Part shown: positions 1 to 6,652 of the stretch, piece after piece
Numbering within the stretch: position 1 is the first letter of the stretch
How the letters are laid out: each line of letters starts with the position of its first letter
Assembly: GCA_964450125.1 (NCBI GenBank)
Contig: CAYVDO010000187.1
Coordinates: 1-15,043, forward strand
Source: JADJOY01 sp964450125
Lineage (GTDB): Bacteria > JADJOY01
Direction: 5' to 3'
Length of the DNA stretch: 15,043 bases
Position numbers and translations under genes: made by a program
Notes under the pieces: generated by a model
Told to the model about the DNA's origin: nothing
Databases searched by the model: none
What the model saw: the letters and a program-made list of their open reading frames with translations, nothing else

Positions 1-1
1 G

Positions 2-748
2 GTGGACGGCGTGCGCTGGTCGAGCGCCGGTTTCTCGGAGATCGACGTGGCCCTGACGAGCCACGTCCACGCACTCCCGGATGGCTTGTCGTTCGACGAC
101 GGCGCCCTCGCCGACGTCTACGCGTGCGGCGTCCACGCCATTCATCGCGTCTCGGATCGCGCCTGGCGACGCGTGGTGATCGTGGGCTCCGGCGCAGTCG
201 CGTTCTGCCTCGGCCAGCTCTTGCGTGCCTGGGGGGCGGAGTGCGTCATGCTGGTCACGCGACGGACACAGGTGGCCGAGCAGGCACGCGCTGCAGGCGC
301 CGCGGACGTGACGCTGGTATCGACGTTGCCGGAGGAGATCGGTGCCAGCGTGCGCGAGCTGACCGGCGGCGCCGGAGCCGACCTGGTGTTCGAGACCGTG
401 GGAGGCAACGGCACCGCGCTGGAAGCGGCGCTGGCGGCGGCGGCACCGCGGGCGGCGATCGTGGTGCTGGGCGCCTTCTGGGACGACCTCCGGCTTCGCT
501 ATGCGCTTGCCAATCGCAAGGAGATCGACCTGCGCTTCAGCAACAGCTACGGGGCTTGGAACGAGATCCGCGAGATCTCGATCGCCATCGACGAGCTCGC
601 GAAGGGCCGGGTCCAGAGCGCGCCGCTCATCACCCACCACCTGCCGCTCACGCGCATCCAAGACGCGTTCGACGCCGCGATCGACAAGCGCCGTTCCGGC
701 GCCGTGAAAGTCATGGTGCATCCGACAGGCCCGAGTGCGACGCCATGA
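2..748 (+). CDS. MDR-family zinc-type dehydrogenase, 5' end missing
   Basis: Reading frame open from the window edge; 248 residues are visible and the first codon (GTG) is not a credible start, because the N-terminal GroES-like catalytic domain of about 100 residues normally precedes this part. The visible part is the Rossmann half of a medium-chain dehydrogenase/reductase: VVIVGSGAVAFCLGQLL (about residues 58-74) is the nucleotide-binding glycine motif, followed by an ETVGG segment (about 131-135) and the usual C-terminal helix ending in a GAVKVMV strand. Substrate cannot be deduced. The stop overlaps the start of the next dehydrogenase by ATGA, so the two are probably translated together. 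Family assignment is firm; specific function is not. Confidence 0.85.
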   Translation: MDGVRWSSAGFSEIDVALTSHVHALPDGLSFDDGALADVYACGVHAIHRVSDRAWRRVVIVGSGAVAFCLGQLLRAWGAECVMLVTRRTQVAEQARAAGAADVTLVSTLPEEIGASVRELTGGAGADLVFETVGGNGTALEAALAAAAPRAAIVVLGAFWDDLRLRYALANRKEIDLRFSNSYGAWNEIREISIAIDELAKGRVQSAPLITHHLPLTRIQDAFDAAIDKRRSGAVKVMVHPTGPSATP

Positions 749-1767
749 AGAACGTGCAAGTCGTGTTCGCCGCCCCCGGCCAGGTGGAGGTCGAGTCGCG
801 CCCGGTCCGCGCACCCAGGCGCGGCGAGGTGCTGATCGAGACGCTCTGTTCGCTCATCAGCACCGGCACCGAGACCACGCTGCTCGGCGGCGCGGCCGAG
901 CTGGGTACGACGTGGTCCGGCCTGGCCACGTTCCCGCGGGACGTCGGCTACAGCAACGCCGGTCGCGTGGTCGAATGCGGCAGAGGCGTGGATACGAGCT
1001 GGCGCGATCGACTGGTGAGCAGCCACGGCCCGCACGCTGCTTGGGTCACCGTGGCGGCCGAAGAGCTTCGGCCGGTGCCCGACGGGGTGGACGCGGAATC
1101 GGCAGCATTCACCACGCTGGCCGAAGTAGCGCTCAACGGCGTGCGCCGCGGCGATCTCACGTGGGGCGAGCGGGTGCTGGTCTGCGGGCTCGGCGTGGTT
1201 GGGCAGCTCACCGCGCGCGCTGCGGCCTTCGCGGGCGCGCGGCCGGTGATCGGCACCGATCGGGTGCCGGCGCGCACGACACGGCTGCCGCGCTCACCGA
1301 GCTTCGTCGCGATCCACACCGCCGGCGGCGATCTCGTGGAGCGCGTGCGCGACGCCCTCGGCGACGACCTCGCCGACGTCGCCTTCGAGGCCTCGGGACA
1401 TCCCGACGCGATGCGCACGCTGCCGCGGCTGGTCCGCGATCAAGGCCGGATCGTGGTGGTCAGCAGCCCGTCGGCAGAGACCCGCTTCGACTTCCACGAC
1501 GCCTGCAACCGCACCAGCTTGTCGATCATCGGTGCCCACTACTTCTCGCATCCGCCCCAGGCCACCGCCGACGCACCGTGGTCGGCGAAGCGCCACGCGG
1601 CGATTTTCCTCACAGCGCTGGCCCGCGGCGAGATCGAGGTGGCCAGCCTCGTCACCCATCGCATCCCGTCCGCTCACGCCGCCGACGCCTATCGAACGCT
1701 CCGCGACGATCGCGAAGGCACGCTGGCGGTGATCCTCGACTGGCGGAGCGCCGGGGGCCCGGCATGA
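745..1767 (+). CDS. MDR-family NAD(P)-dependent dehydrogenase, BchC/threonine-dehydrogenase-like
   Basis: Protein of 340 residues starting at the ATG that overlaps the preceding stop (ATGA). The N-terminal GroES-like domain carries SLISTGTETTL (residues 36-46), a signature I associate with the zinc-less or zinc-poor MDR branch that includes bacteriochlorophyllide dehydrogenase BchC and related sugar or polyol dehydrogenases. The Rossmann motif GLGVVGQL lies at 148-155, with an acidic residue (D172) at the end of the second strand that suggests NAD rather than NADP. The canonical structural-zinc four-Cys loop is not visible. It lies between another MDR and a RibD homologue, which suggests a shared biosynthetic pathway, but the substrate is unknown. 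It ends in an ATGA overlap with the next gene. Confidence 0.85.
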   Translation: MKNVQVVFAAPGQVEVESRPVRAPRRGEVLIETLCSLISTGTETTLLGGAAELGTTWSGLATFPRDVGYSNAGRVVECGRGVDTSWRDRLVSSHGPHAAWVTVAAEELRPVPDGVDAESAAFTTLAEVALNGVRRGDLTWGERVLVCGLGVVGQLTARAAAFAGARPVIGTDRVPARTTRLPRSPSFVAIHTAGGDLVERVRDALGDDLADVAFEASGHPDAMRTLPRLVRDQGRIVVVSSPSAETRFDFHDACNRTSLSIIGAHYFSHPPQATADAPWSAKRHAAIFLTALARGEIEVASLVTHRIPSAHAADAYRTLRDDREGTLAVILDWRSAGGPA

Positions 1768-2978
1768 CGGCGTCGGACACCTCACGGGGCGGGCGTGTGG
1801 ACGCTGCGACCAGGAGCGCGACCTCGAGCGCGCCGAGCCGCGCGAGCCACAGGAAAGAGGAACGCTACCGCACGCTCCTCGCCGAGCTCGCAGAGGCCGC
1901 CCGGCAATACCGCTACCAGGTGGCTCCCAACCCCTGCGTAGGCGCGGCGCTGCTCCGCGACGACGTCGAAGTGGCGCGTGCCTTCCACACCGTGTGGGGG
2001 GGCGGTCACGCCGAGGTCGAGGCGTTCCGCGCCGCCGCGGCCAACGGTGGCGCCACGGGCGGCTTCGACACCCTGGTGGTCACGCTGGAGCCGTGCTCGA
2101 GCCATGGCAAGACACCTCCGTGCGTGGATGCGGTGCTCGCGTCGGGAGTCCGGCGCGTGGTGGTGGGCGCCCGTGATCCCGATCCGCGCCATCAGGGGCG
2201 AGGCCTCGAGGTGTTGCGCGAAGCCGGCCGCGAAGTACTGCTGCTGGAAGGCCCAGCACCGCTCGAGATCGGTTCGGAGCACTTCCTCGCGTGGATCGCT
2301 CCCGAACGCCTCCGGCGACGCGCGCCGTGGACCATCGCCAAGTGGGCGCAGACGCGCAGCGGCCAGCTCACGCCGCCCGAGAACGTCGGCGAGGGCCGCT
2401 GGATCTCGAGCCCCGCGGCGCGCGAGGAGGTTCAGCATTGGCGCGCGCAGGTGGACGTGATCCTGACCGGTGTCGGCACGGTGCTCGCCGACGATCCCCG
2501 GCTGAGCGTACGCCTCGCGCCGCTGCCGGCCTTCGCGCCGGCGCGCGTGGTCCTAGATTCGGATCTTCGTACTCCGCCTTCGGCACGGCTCCTCGACGCC
2601 GCCGGACCCACGGAAGCAGCCGGCCCGGTTTTCGTGCTCGGAAGGCCCGGCGCCGACGCGGGACGGCGTCGGGCCCTGGAAGCACGCGGTGCAACTGTCG
2701 TCGAGATCGAGACGGGCGACGGTGGGCGGCTGAGCCTCGCCGCCGTGCAAACGTGGCTGTGGAACCGCTGCGCGCGGCGCGTGCTGCTCGAAGCGGGCCC
2801 AACGCTCCTCGATGCTTGGATCGGTGAAGGGCACGTCGATCAGTGGCTGGTGTACGAGGGCGCGATCGAGGTGGGGCGCGGACCTGCCTTGCTGCCACGC
2901 CTGAACGCCTCCGCGCTGCGCAGGGTGCGACGCCGAGCCCTCGACGTGGACGTCGTGATCGAGGCGTTCAGCGCGTGA
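1764..2978 (+). CDS. ribD: RibD-type bifunctional pyrimidine deaminase/reductase
   Basis: Protein of 404 residues. In riboflavin synthesis RibD deaminates diaminohydroxyphosphoribosylaminopyrimidine and then reduces the ribose side chain with NADPH in the cytoplasm. The deaminase domain (about 35-165) has PNPCVGA (55-61), the zinc ligand motif HAE (H82, E84) and EPCSSHGKTPPC (zinc Cys at 111 and 120). The reductase domain (about 188-404) has WISSPAAREE (213-222), GVGTVLADDP (236-245) and LLEAGPTLL (341-349). The first ~30 residues are a Ser/Arg/Ala-rich extension; the ATG is supported by its ATGA overlap with the upstream stop and no better start lies nearby. The usual LDGK motif of the reductase reads RSGQ here (198-201). 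No other rib gene is in the window, so a RibD paralogue in a specialised pathway is possible. Confidence 0.88.
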   Translation: MTASDTSRGGRVDAATRSATSSAPSRASHRKEERYRTLLAELAEAARQYRYQVAPNPCVGAALLRDDVEVARAFHTVWGGGHAEVEAFRAAAANGGATGGFDTLVVTLEPCSSHGKTPPCVDAVLASGVRRVVVGARDPDPRHQGRGLEVLREAGREVLLLEGPAPLEIGSEHFLAWIAPERLRRRAPWTIAKWAQTRSGQLTPPENVGEGRWISSPAAREEVQHWRAQVDVILTGVGTVLADDPRLSVRLAPLPAFAPARVVLDSDLRTPPSARLLDAAGPTEAAGPVFVLGRPGADAGRRRALEARGATVVEIETGDGGRLSLAAVQTWLWNRCARRVLLEAGPTLLDAWIGEGHVDQWLVYEGAIEVGRGPALLPRLNASALRRVRRRALDVDVVIEAFSA

Positions 2979-3037
2979 GCGACACCACCGATCGCCTCCC
3001 GCGGAACCAACGAATGACACGAGCGACGCACGCATGA
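2975..3037 (+). CDS. possible 20-residue bridging mini-ORF
   Basis: A GTG-initiated frame of 20 codons plus stop. Its start overlaps the ribD stop as GTGA and its stop overlaps the methyltransferase start as ATGA, so it exactly tiles the gap between the two genes. The peptide begins MSDTTDRLPR and is polar and basic, with no recognisable domain. It could carry ribosomes from ribD to the methyltransferase by termination-reinitiation, or the arrangement may be chance in GC-rich DNA. No independent ribosome-binding site stands out. Confidence 0.25.
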   Translation: MSDTTDRLPRNQRMTRATHA

Positions 3038-3734
3038 GCGACGAGCGCGCGATCGGCGTGCGCGAATCGGGCTACGTCGGCCGTGTGCAGGAGCTCGGCT
3101 ACGGGCTAGCGGCGCCGCTCTATGACTGGATCGTGGGGTTCATGCTGTTGCCCGTGGGCGGCGCCGCCGCCTGGCGCCGTCAGGTGACGGGCTGGCTCGA
3201 CGCCCGCAACGGCCAGCGCATCGTCTCGCTCGGATGCGGCACCGGCGCCGCCGAGCGCGCGATCCTGGCCGCATACCCGAGCGCGCACATCACCGCCATC
3301 GATCTCGGCACGGGCCAGATCGCGATGGCGCGCCGTCGCGACCGCGAGGCACGCATCGACTACCGCGTGGGCAACGCCGCGAGCACCGGGCTCGAGCCGC
3401 GAAGCGTCGACCGGGTGCTGATCGGCGGCGCGCTCCACGAGATGCCACGCGCGCTCCGCCTCGACGTGCTGCGCGAGGCGCGTCGCGTCTGCCGCCCCGA
3501 CGGCCGCGTGCTGGCGGTCGAGCCGGGGCGCACCGCGACGCGCTGGTCGAGCTGGCGGCGANNNNNNNNNNCTGGCTCTTCCTGTGGGTTCCCGGCAATC
3601 CCGAGGCGGCGACGATTCGCGAGCTGGTGGCGAGCGGATTGGATCGCGAGATGGAAGAAGTGGGGCTCGAGATCGTCGCGCGTCATCGATCGGCGCCCGA
3701 CTGGTTCGAGGGCCTACTCGCAAAACCGGCGTGA
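3034..3734 (+). CDS. class I SAM-dependent methyltransferase, interrupted by assembly gap
   Basis: The N-terminal 176 residues read in one frame from ATG 3034: the SAM-binding motif I is SLGCGTG (65-71), the acidic residue ending strand 2 is D90, a LIGGALHEMPRA segment (129-140) fits motif IV, and RPDGRVLAVEPGR (154-166) fits the post-motif strand of UbiE/BioC-type methyltransferases. After the ten Ns, coding continues in another frame: WLFLWVPGNP through DWFEGLLAKPA, stop at 3734. Taking the N run literally, the second frame reads through the gap and also gives a plausible DALVELAA just before it, so an indel at about 3525-3550 or a wrong gap size must be assumed. The substrate is unknown. 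It is the last gene of the left operon. Confidence 0.75.
3562..3571. other. assembly gap (10 N)
   Basis: Ten consecutive N bases inside the methyltransferase gene. The true sequence and length are unknown; the coding frame before the gap differs from the frame after it. Confidence 0.99.
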
Positions 3735-4056
3735 CGAGCGAGGAACGCCTCGCCACGAGCAGCCGAGGCGGCGTTACCGATCGGAAGCGCTCGCAGCGGA
3801 TCGGGGTCGTCCATTCCGCGCGGATTTCGCGACGAGGTGCGTCATGCACCAGCGTGAAATCGCCGCCCGCGCGATTTCTCTCGCGATCCTCGCGAGTTGC
3901 GACCCGCCATCCGGCAGCGGTGCCGCGTCCGCCGCGGGGCCCCGACCTTGCAACGACAATCGCCGGAAACGACCGCCGGACGACTCGGAGCGCAGCGCGT
4001 TCGCGCGACTCGGCGCCCGCGGGCCACATGCGCAGCACCACGACGAGGTCGAAACC
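3735..4056. other. intergenic region before the cytochrome cluster
   Basis: No convincing gene. The frame of the downstream cytochrome stays open through here, but the encoded residues (Arg/Pro/Ser-rich) look non-coding and the Sec signal peptide begins only at 4057. A 7-bp inverted repeat, CGCCTCG at 3746-3752 with CGAGGCG at 3764-3770, lies 12 bases after the methyltransferase stop and could weakly terminate transcription; it has no T run. No clear promoter motif was found. Confidence 0.5.
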
Positions 4057-4713
4057 ATGAAGCGCATCGCCATCGCCGCGATCGTCGCGGTCTCACTCGG
4101 GTCAACCGATGCGCTGGCCGCGGCCGACGGCGCCGCGAACACCAAGCTCGAAGGTCAGAAGGTCTACGACGAGCTCTGCGCGAGCTGTCACGGGCGCTAC
4201 GGACGTGGCGACGGCCCACTCGCTCCCAATCTCAAGGCACCGCTGCTGGACTTCACCAACTCGGCGTGGCTCGGCGGGCGCACCGACGAAGCGATCGCCA
4301 AAGGACTCGCGAGCGCCTCGCACGGTCCGATGACCGTCGCAACCGTGCTCAAACCCGAGATCCTGCAGGACACCATCGCCCACATCCGCACCCTCTCCGT
4401 TCCCGGCAAGCACGTGAGCGTCCCCGCAGGCCGCGACATCTACGCCGCCTCCTGTCAGGGCTGTCACGGCGCGAACGGCGACGGCAAAGGCCCCGTCGCC
4501 CAGTATCTGGAGCCGCCCAAGCCGCGCAACTTCGCCTCGCCCGAGTTCAAGATCGAGGGCCGCGAGGACGAGCTCGTCAACTTCATCTCTCTCGGCGCCG
4601 CCAAGGCGATGCACGGCTCGCCGTACATGCCCGAATGGGCCACGCGGCTCAGCACCCAGCAGATCCGCGACACGGTCGAATACATGAAGACCTTCAAGAA
4701 GACGGCCCCGTGA
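4057..4713 (+). CDS. periplasmic diheme cytochrome c
   Basis: Protein of 218 residues, preceded by GAGG at 4045-4048. A Sec signal peptide (MKRIAIAAIV, likely cleaved near residues 20-23) sends it to the periplasm. Two class I cytochrome c domains follow one another: CASCH at 41-45 and CQGCH at 133-137, each followed by the G-x-G-D-G-x-G-P loop typical of this class. Candidate axial methionines are M92 for the first domain and M186 or M191 for the second. It is likely a soluble electron carrier or the cytochrome subunit of a respiratory chain. It lies 409 bp upstream of the multiheme operon on the same strand and may have its own promoter. The heme-binding assignment is firm; the redox partner is inferred. 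Confidence 0.92.
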   Translation: MKRIAIAAIVAVSLGSTDALAAADGAANTKLEGQKVYDELCASCHGRYGRGDGPLAPNLKAPLLDFTNSAWLGGRTDEAIAKGLASASHGPMTVATVLKPEILQDTIAHIRTLSVPGKHVSVPAGRDIYAASCQGCHGANGDGKGPVAQYLEPPKPRNFASPEFKIEGREDELVNFISLGAAKAMHGSPYMPEWATRLSTQQIRDTVEYMKTFKKTAP

Positions 4714-5122
4714 CCCGAACGATCCCGCTCCACGAGTGGCCCCCCGCGCGAAGGCGCGCACGCGCGAAGCACCTCAACCCGGCCGCGCAGCACTCGTTCC
4801 CTAGCCAGCGACGCCGCCACACCCGTGAGCCTTCACATCTCCTCTCCGCAGTCGGCGAGCGCCCAGCGCTCGCTCTGCGCGTCGCGCCGCCAGCGACACG
4901 CGGCGACGTTGCGGCGCTGCCTCTTTGGGCTCGATCCGTTCCAGGCTGAGAAACCGCATCGCTCACACGCCACGCACGAGGCGTGCAGCGATGCCGTCGT
5001 CTTCGAAGAGAATGCCCGCCACGAGCGAGCACCACGGCCTCGGTGCGGTGCGCACGCTCGAGCTTTGGCACGAGTAAGCCGGTCGACCAAGACGTCCCCC
5101 GACCTTCACGAGGACTACCGCC
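4714..5122. other. 409-bp intergenic region upstream of the multiheme operon
   Basis: No supported gene; short open frames on both strands give Arg/Ala/Ser-rich products without recognisable domains. It holds a weak GC hairpin (4746-4750 with 4755-4759), a perfect 8-bp hairpin (4855-4873) and a 6-bp inverted repeat (4966-4971 with 4980-4985). A sequence matching the sigma-54 -24 element (TTGGCACG, 5065-5072) has a badly spaced -12 partner. A CGAGGAC Shine-Dalgarno-like stretch lies at 5109-5115. The length suggests a regulated promoter region. Confidence 0.5.
4855..4873. repeat. perfect 8-bp inverted repeat (hairpin)
   Basis: GCGAGCGC at 4855-4862 and its exact complement GCGCTCGC at 4866-4873, separated by CCA. 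No T run follows, so a classical terminator is not indicated; it could be an RNA hairpin in the leader of the multiheme operon or a protein site. Confidence 0.4.
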
Positions 5123-6652
5123 ATGGCTGAACCTTCCAGCACCTCCCAGCCTCGCCCTCCGTCGCTGATGCAGAACTGGACCAGCCTGGCTGGGTCGGTC
5201 GTGACGGCGTGCACGCTCTTCGGTGCGATCTACCTCTTGGGCGCCGATTTCCTCCGTGGCTTTCGAAACCCCTATCAGGGAATTCTCACTTACCTCGTCG
5301 CGCCCGGCTTCCTGCTCCTGGGCATCACGTTGATGGTGGTGGGCGTGCTGCTCGAACGGAGGCGGCGGCGACGTGCGAAGCCCGGCGAGATCCCCCCTTT
5401 CCCGCGCATCGATTTCAACGTTCCCAGGCATCGAGCGACCTTCATCGCCGTGGTCACCGGCACCTTCTTGCTGCTCCTCATCTCCGCGATCGGTTCGTAT
5501 CGCGCGTACGAGTTCACCGAATCGGTGATGTTCTGCGGCGACACCTGCCACCAGGTGATGAGCCCCGAGAAGACCGCGTACGGGGAGTCACCGCACGCGC
5601 GCGTCACCTGCGTTCAGTGCCACATCGGCCCAGGCGCCGAGTGGTTCGTGAAATCGAAGATATCCGGCCTCTACCAGGTCTACTCGGTGCTCACCCACAA
5701 GTACTCGCGACCGATTCCCGTACCCGTGGAGAGCTTGCGTCCCGCGCAAGAAACCTGTGAGCAATGCCACTGGCCGCGGAAGTTCTTCGGCGCTGCGCTG
5801 CGCGAAAACCATCACTACCTCGCCGACGAAACCAACTCACCGTGGACGATCTCGTTGCTCTTGAAGGTGGGAGGCGGCGATCCGAGCTTCGGCCCCGCCG
5901 GCGGCATCCACTGGCACATGAACATCGAGAACAAGGTGGAATACATCGCGTCCGACCCGCAGCGGCAGGTGATTCCGTGGGTGCGCGTGACGGCGCCCGA
6001 CGGCTCGGTGAAGGTCTACGAGTCGGGCTCGGCACCGCTCGAGCCCGAGGAGATCGCGCAGGCGACGCCGCGACGCATGGACTGCATCGATTGCCACAAC
6101 CGCCCATCGCATCAATACAACCCACCGGTCGACTCGGTCGACATGTCGATCTTCACCAAACGCATCGACACGAGCATTCCTTACATCAAGCAGCAGGCGA
6201 TCACGCTGCTCGCCAAAGACTACGAAAGCACCGAGGAGGCGCGGCGCACCATCGCCGAAGCGCTATCCACCTACTACCGCACCGAGCAGGCGGACTACGC
6301 GAAGGATCACCAGTCTCAGATCGAACAGGCCATCGTCGAGGTGCAGCGGCTCTTCGAGCAGAACGTCTTCCCGGAAATGAAAGTCAACTGGAAGCCCTAC
6401 CCGGACAACATCGGGCACATGAACTTCCCGGGCTGCTTCCGCTGCCACGACGGCGACCACGCCACCAAAGAAGGCGTCACCCTCACCCGAGATTGCAACT
6501 CCTGCCATCTGATCGTGGGACAAGGGGAGTCGACGGAAAGAACCGCCGCGAATTTCGAGGGGCTCGAGTTCGTCCATCCCGGTGACGTCGGTGACATGTG
6601 GCAGGACCAGATCTGCTCGGATTGCCACGACGGAGCCACGGGTGGGCTATGA
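5123..6652 (+). CDS. imcH: seven-heme NapC/NirT-type inner-membrane cytochrome, ImcH-like
   Basis: Protein of 509 residues. Three hydrophobic segments (about 20-40, 54-78 and 105-124) anchor it, with an RRRRRR-rich cytoplasmic loop at 79-84. A large periplasmic domain follows. Heme motifs: CGDTCH at 138-143 (three residues between the Cys), then CVQCH 163, CEQCH 212, CIDCH 321, CFRCH 438, CNSCH 458 and CSDCH 498. The stretch SPHARVTCVQCHIGPGAEW (157-174) is the NapC/NirT quinol-oxidase core. Three helices plus seven hemes match what is known of Geobacter ImcH, an inner-membrane menaquinol oxidase needed for high-potential extracellular acceptors; the orthology is inferred, not proven. A coiled-coil-like acidic region lies at about 365-412. 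The ATG follows a CGAGGAC site by about 7 bases. The stop overlaps the next start (ATGA), so the two are translationally coupled. Confidence 0.85.
   Translation: MAEPSSTSQPRPPSLMQNWTSLAGSVVTACTLFGAIYLLGADFLRGFRNPYQGILTYLVAPGFLLLGITLMVVGVLLERRRRRRAKPGEIPPFPRIDFNVPRHRATFIAVVTGTFLLLLISAIGSYRAYEFTESVMFCGDTCHQVMSPEKTAYGESPHARVTCVQCHIGPGAEWFVKSKISGLYQVYSVLTHKYSRPIPVPVESLRPAQETCEQCHWPRKFFGAALRENHHYLADETNSPWTISLLLKVGGGDPSFGPAGGIHWHMNIENKVEYIASDPQRQVIPWVRVTAPDGSVKVYESGSAPLEPEEIAQATPRRMDCIDCHNRPSHQYNPPVDSVDMSIFTKRIDTSIPYIKQQAITLLAKDYESTEEARRTIAEALSTYYRTEQADYAKDHQSQIEQAIVEVQRLFEQNVFPEMKVNWKPYPDNIGHMNFPGCFRCHDGDHATKEGVTLTRDCNSCHLIVGQGESTERTAANFEGLEFVHPGDVGDMWQDQICSDCHDGATGGL

Noticed and set aside
3844..4056. 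N-terminal extension of the diheme cytochrome or a separate lipoprotein-like ORF with LASC
   Set aside because: Composition is Arg/Pro/Ser-rich and unlike a mature protein; a clean ribosome site and Sec signal begin at 4057.
5065..5079. Sigma-54-like site before the multiheme operon (TTGGCACG with AGC)
   Set aside because: The -24 box is perfect but GG and GC are nine, not ten, bases apart and the -12 box is poor; such spacing normally abolishes function.
4825..5130. 101-codon + strand open frame and a Cys-containing minus frame (4833-5090)
   Set aside because: No ribosome site, no domain, and codon use unlike the neighbours; the minus-strand CVACERC looks accidental.
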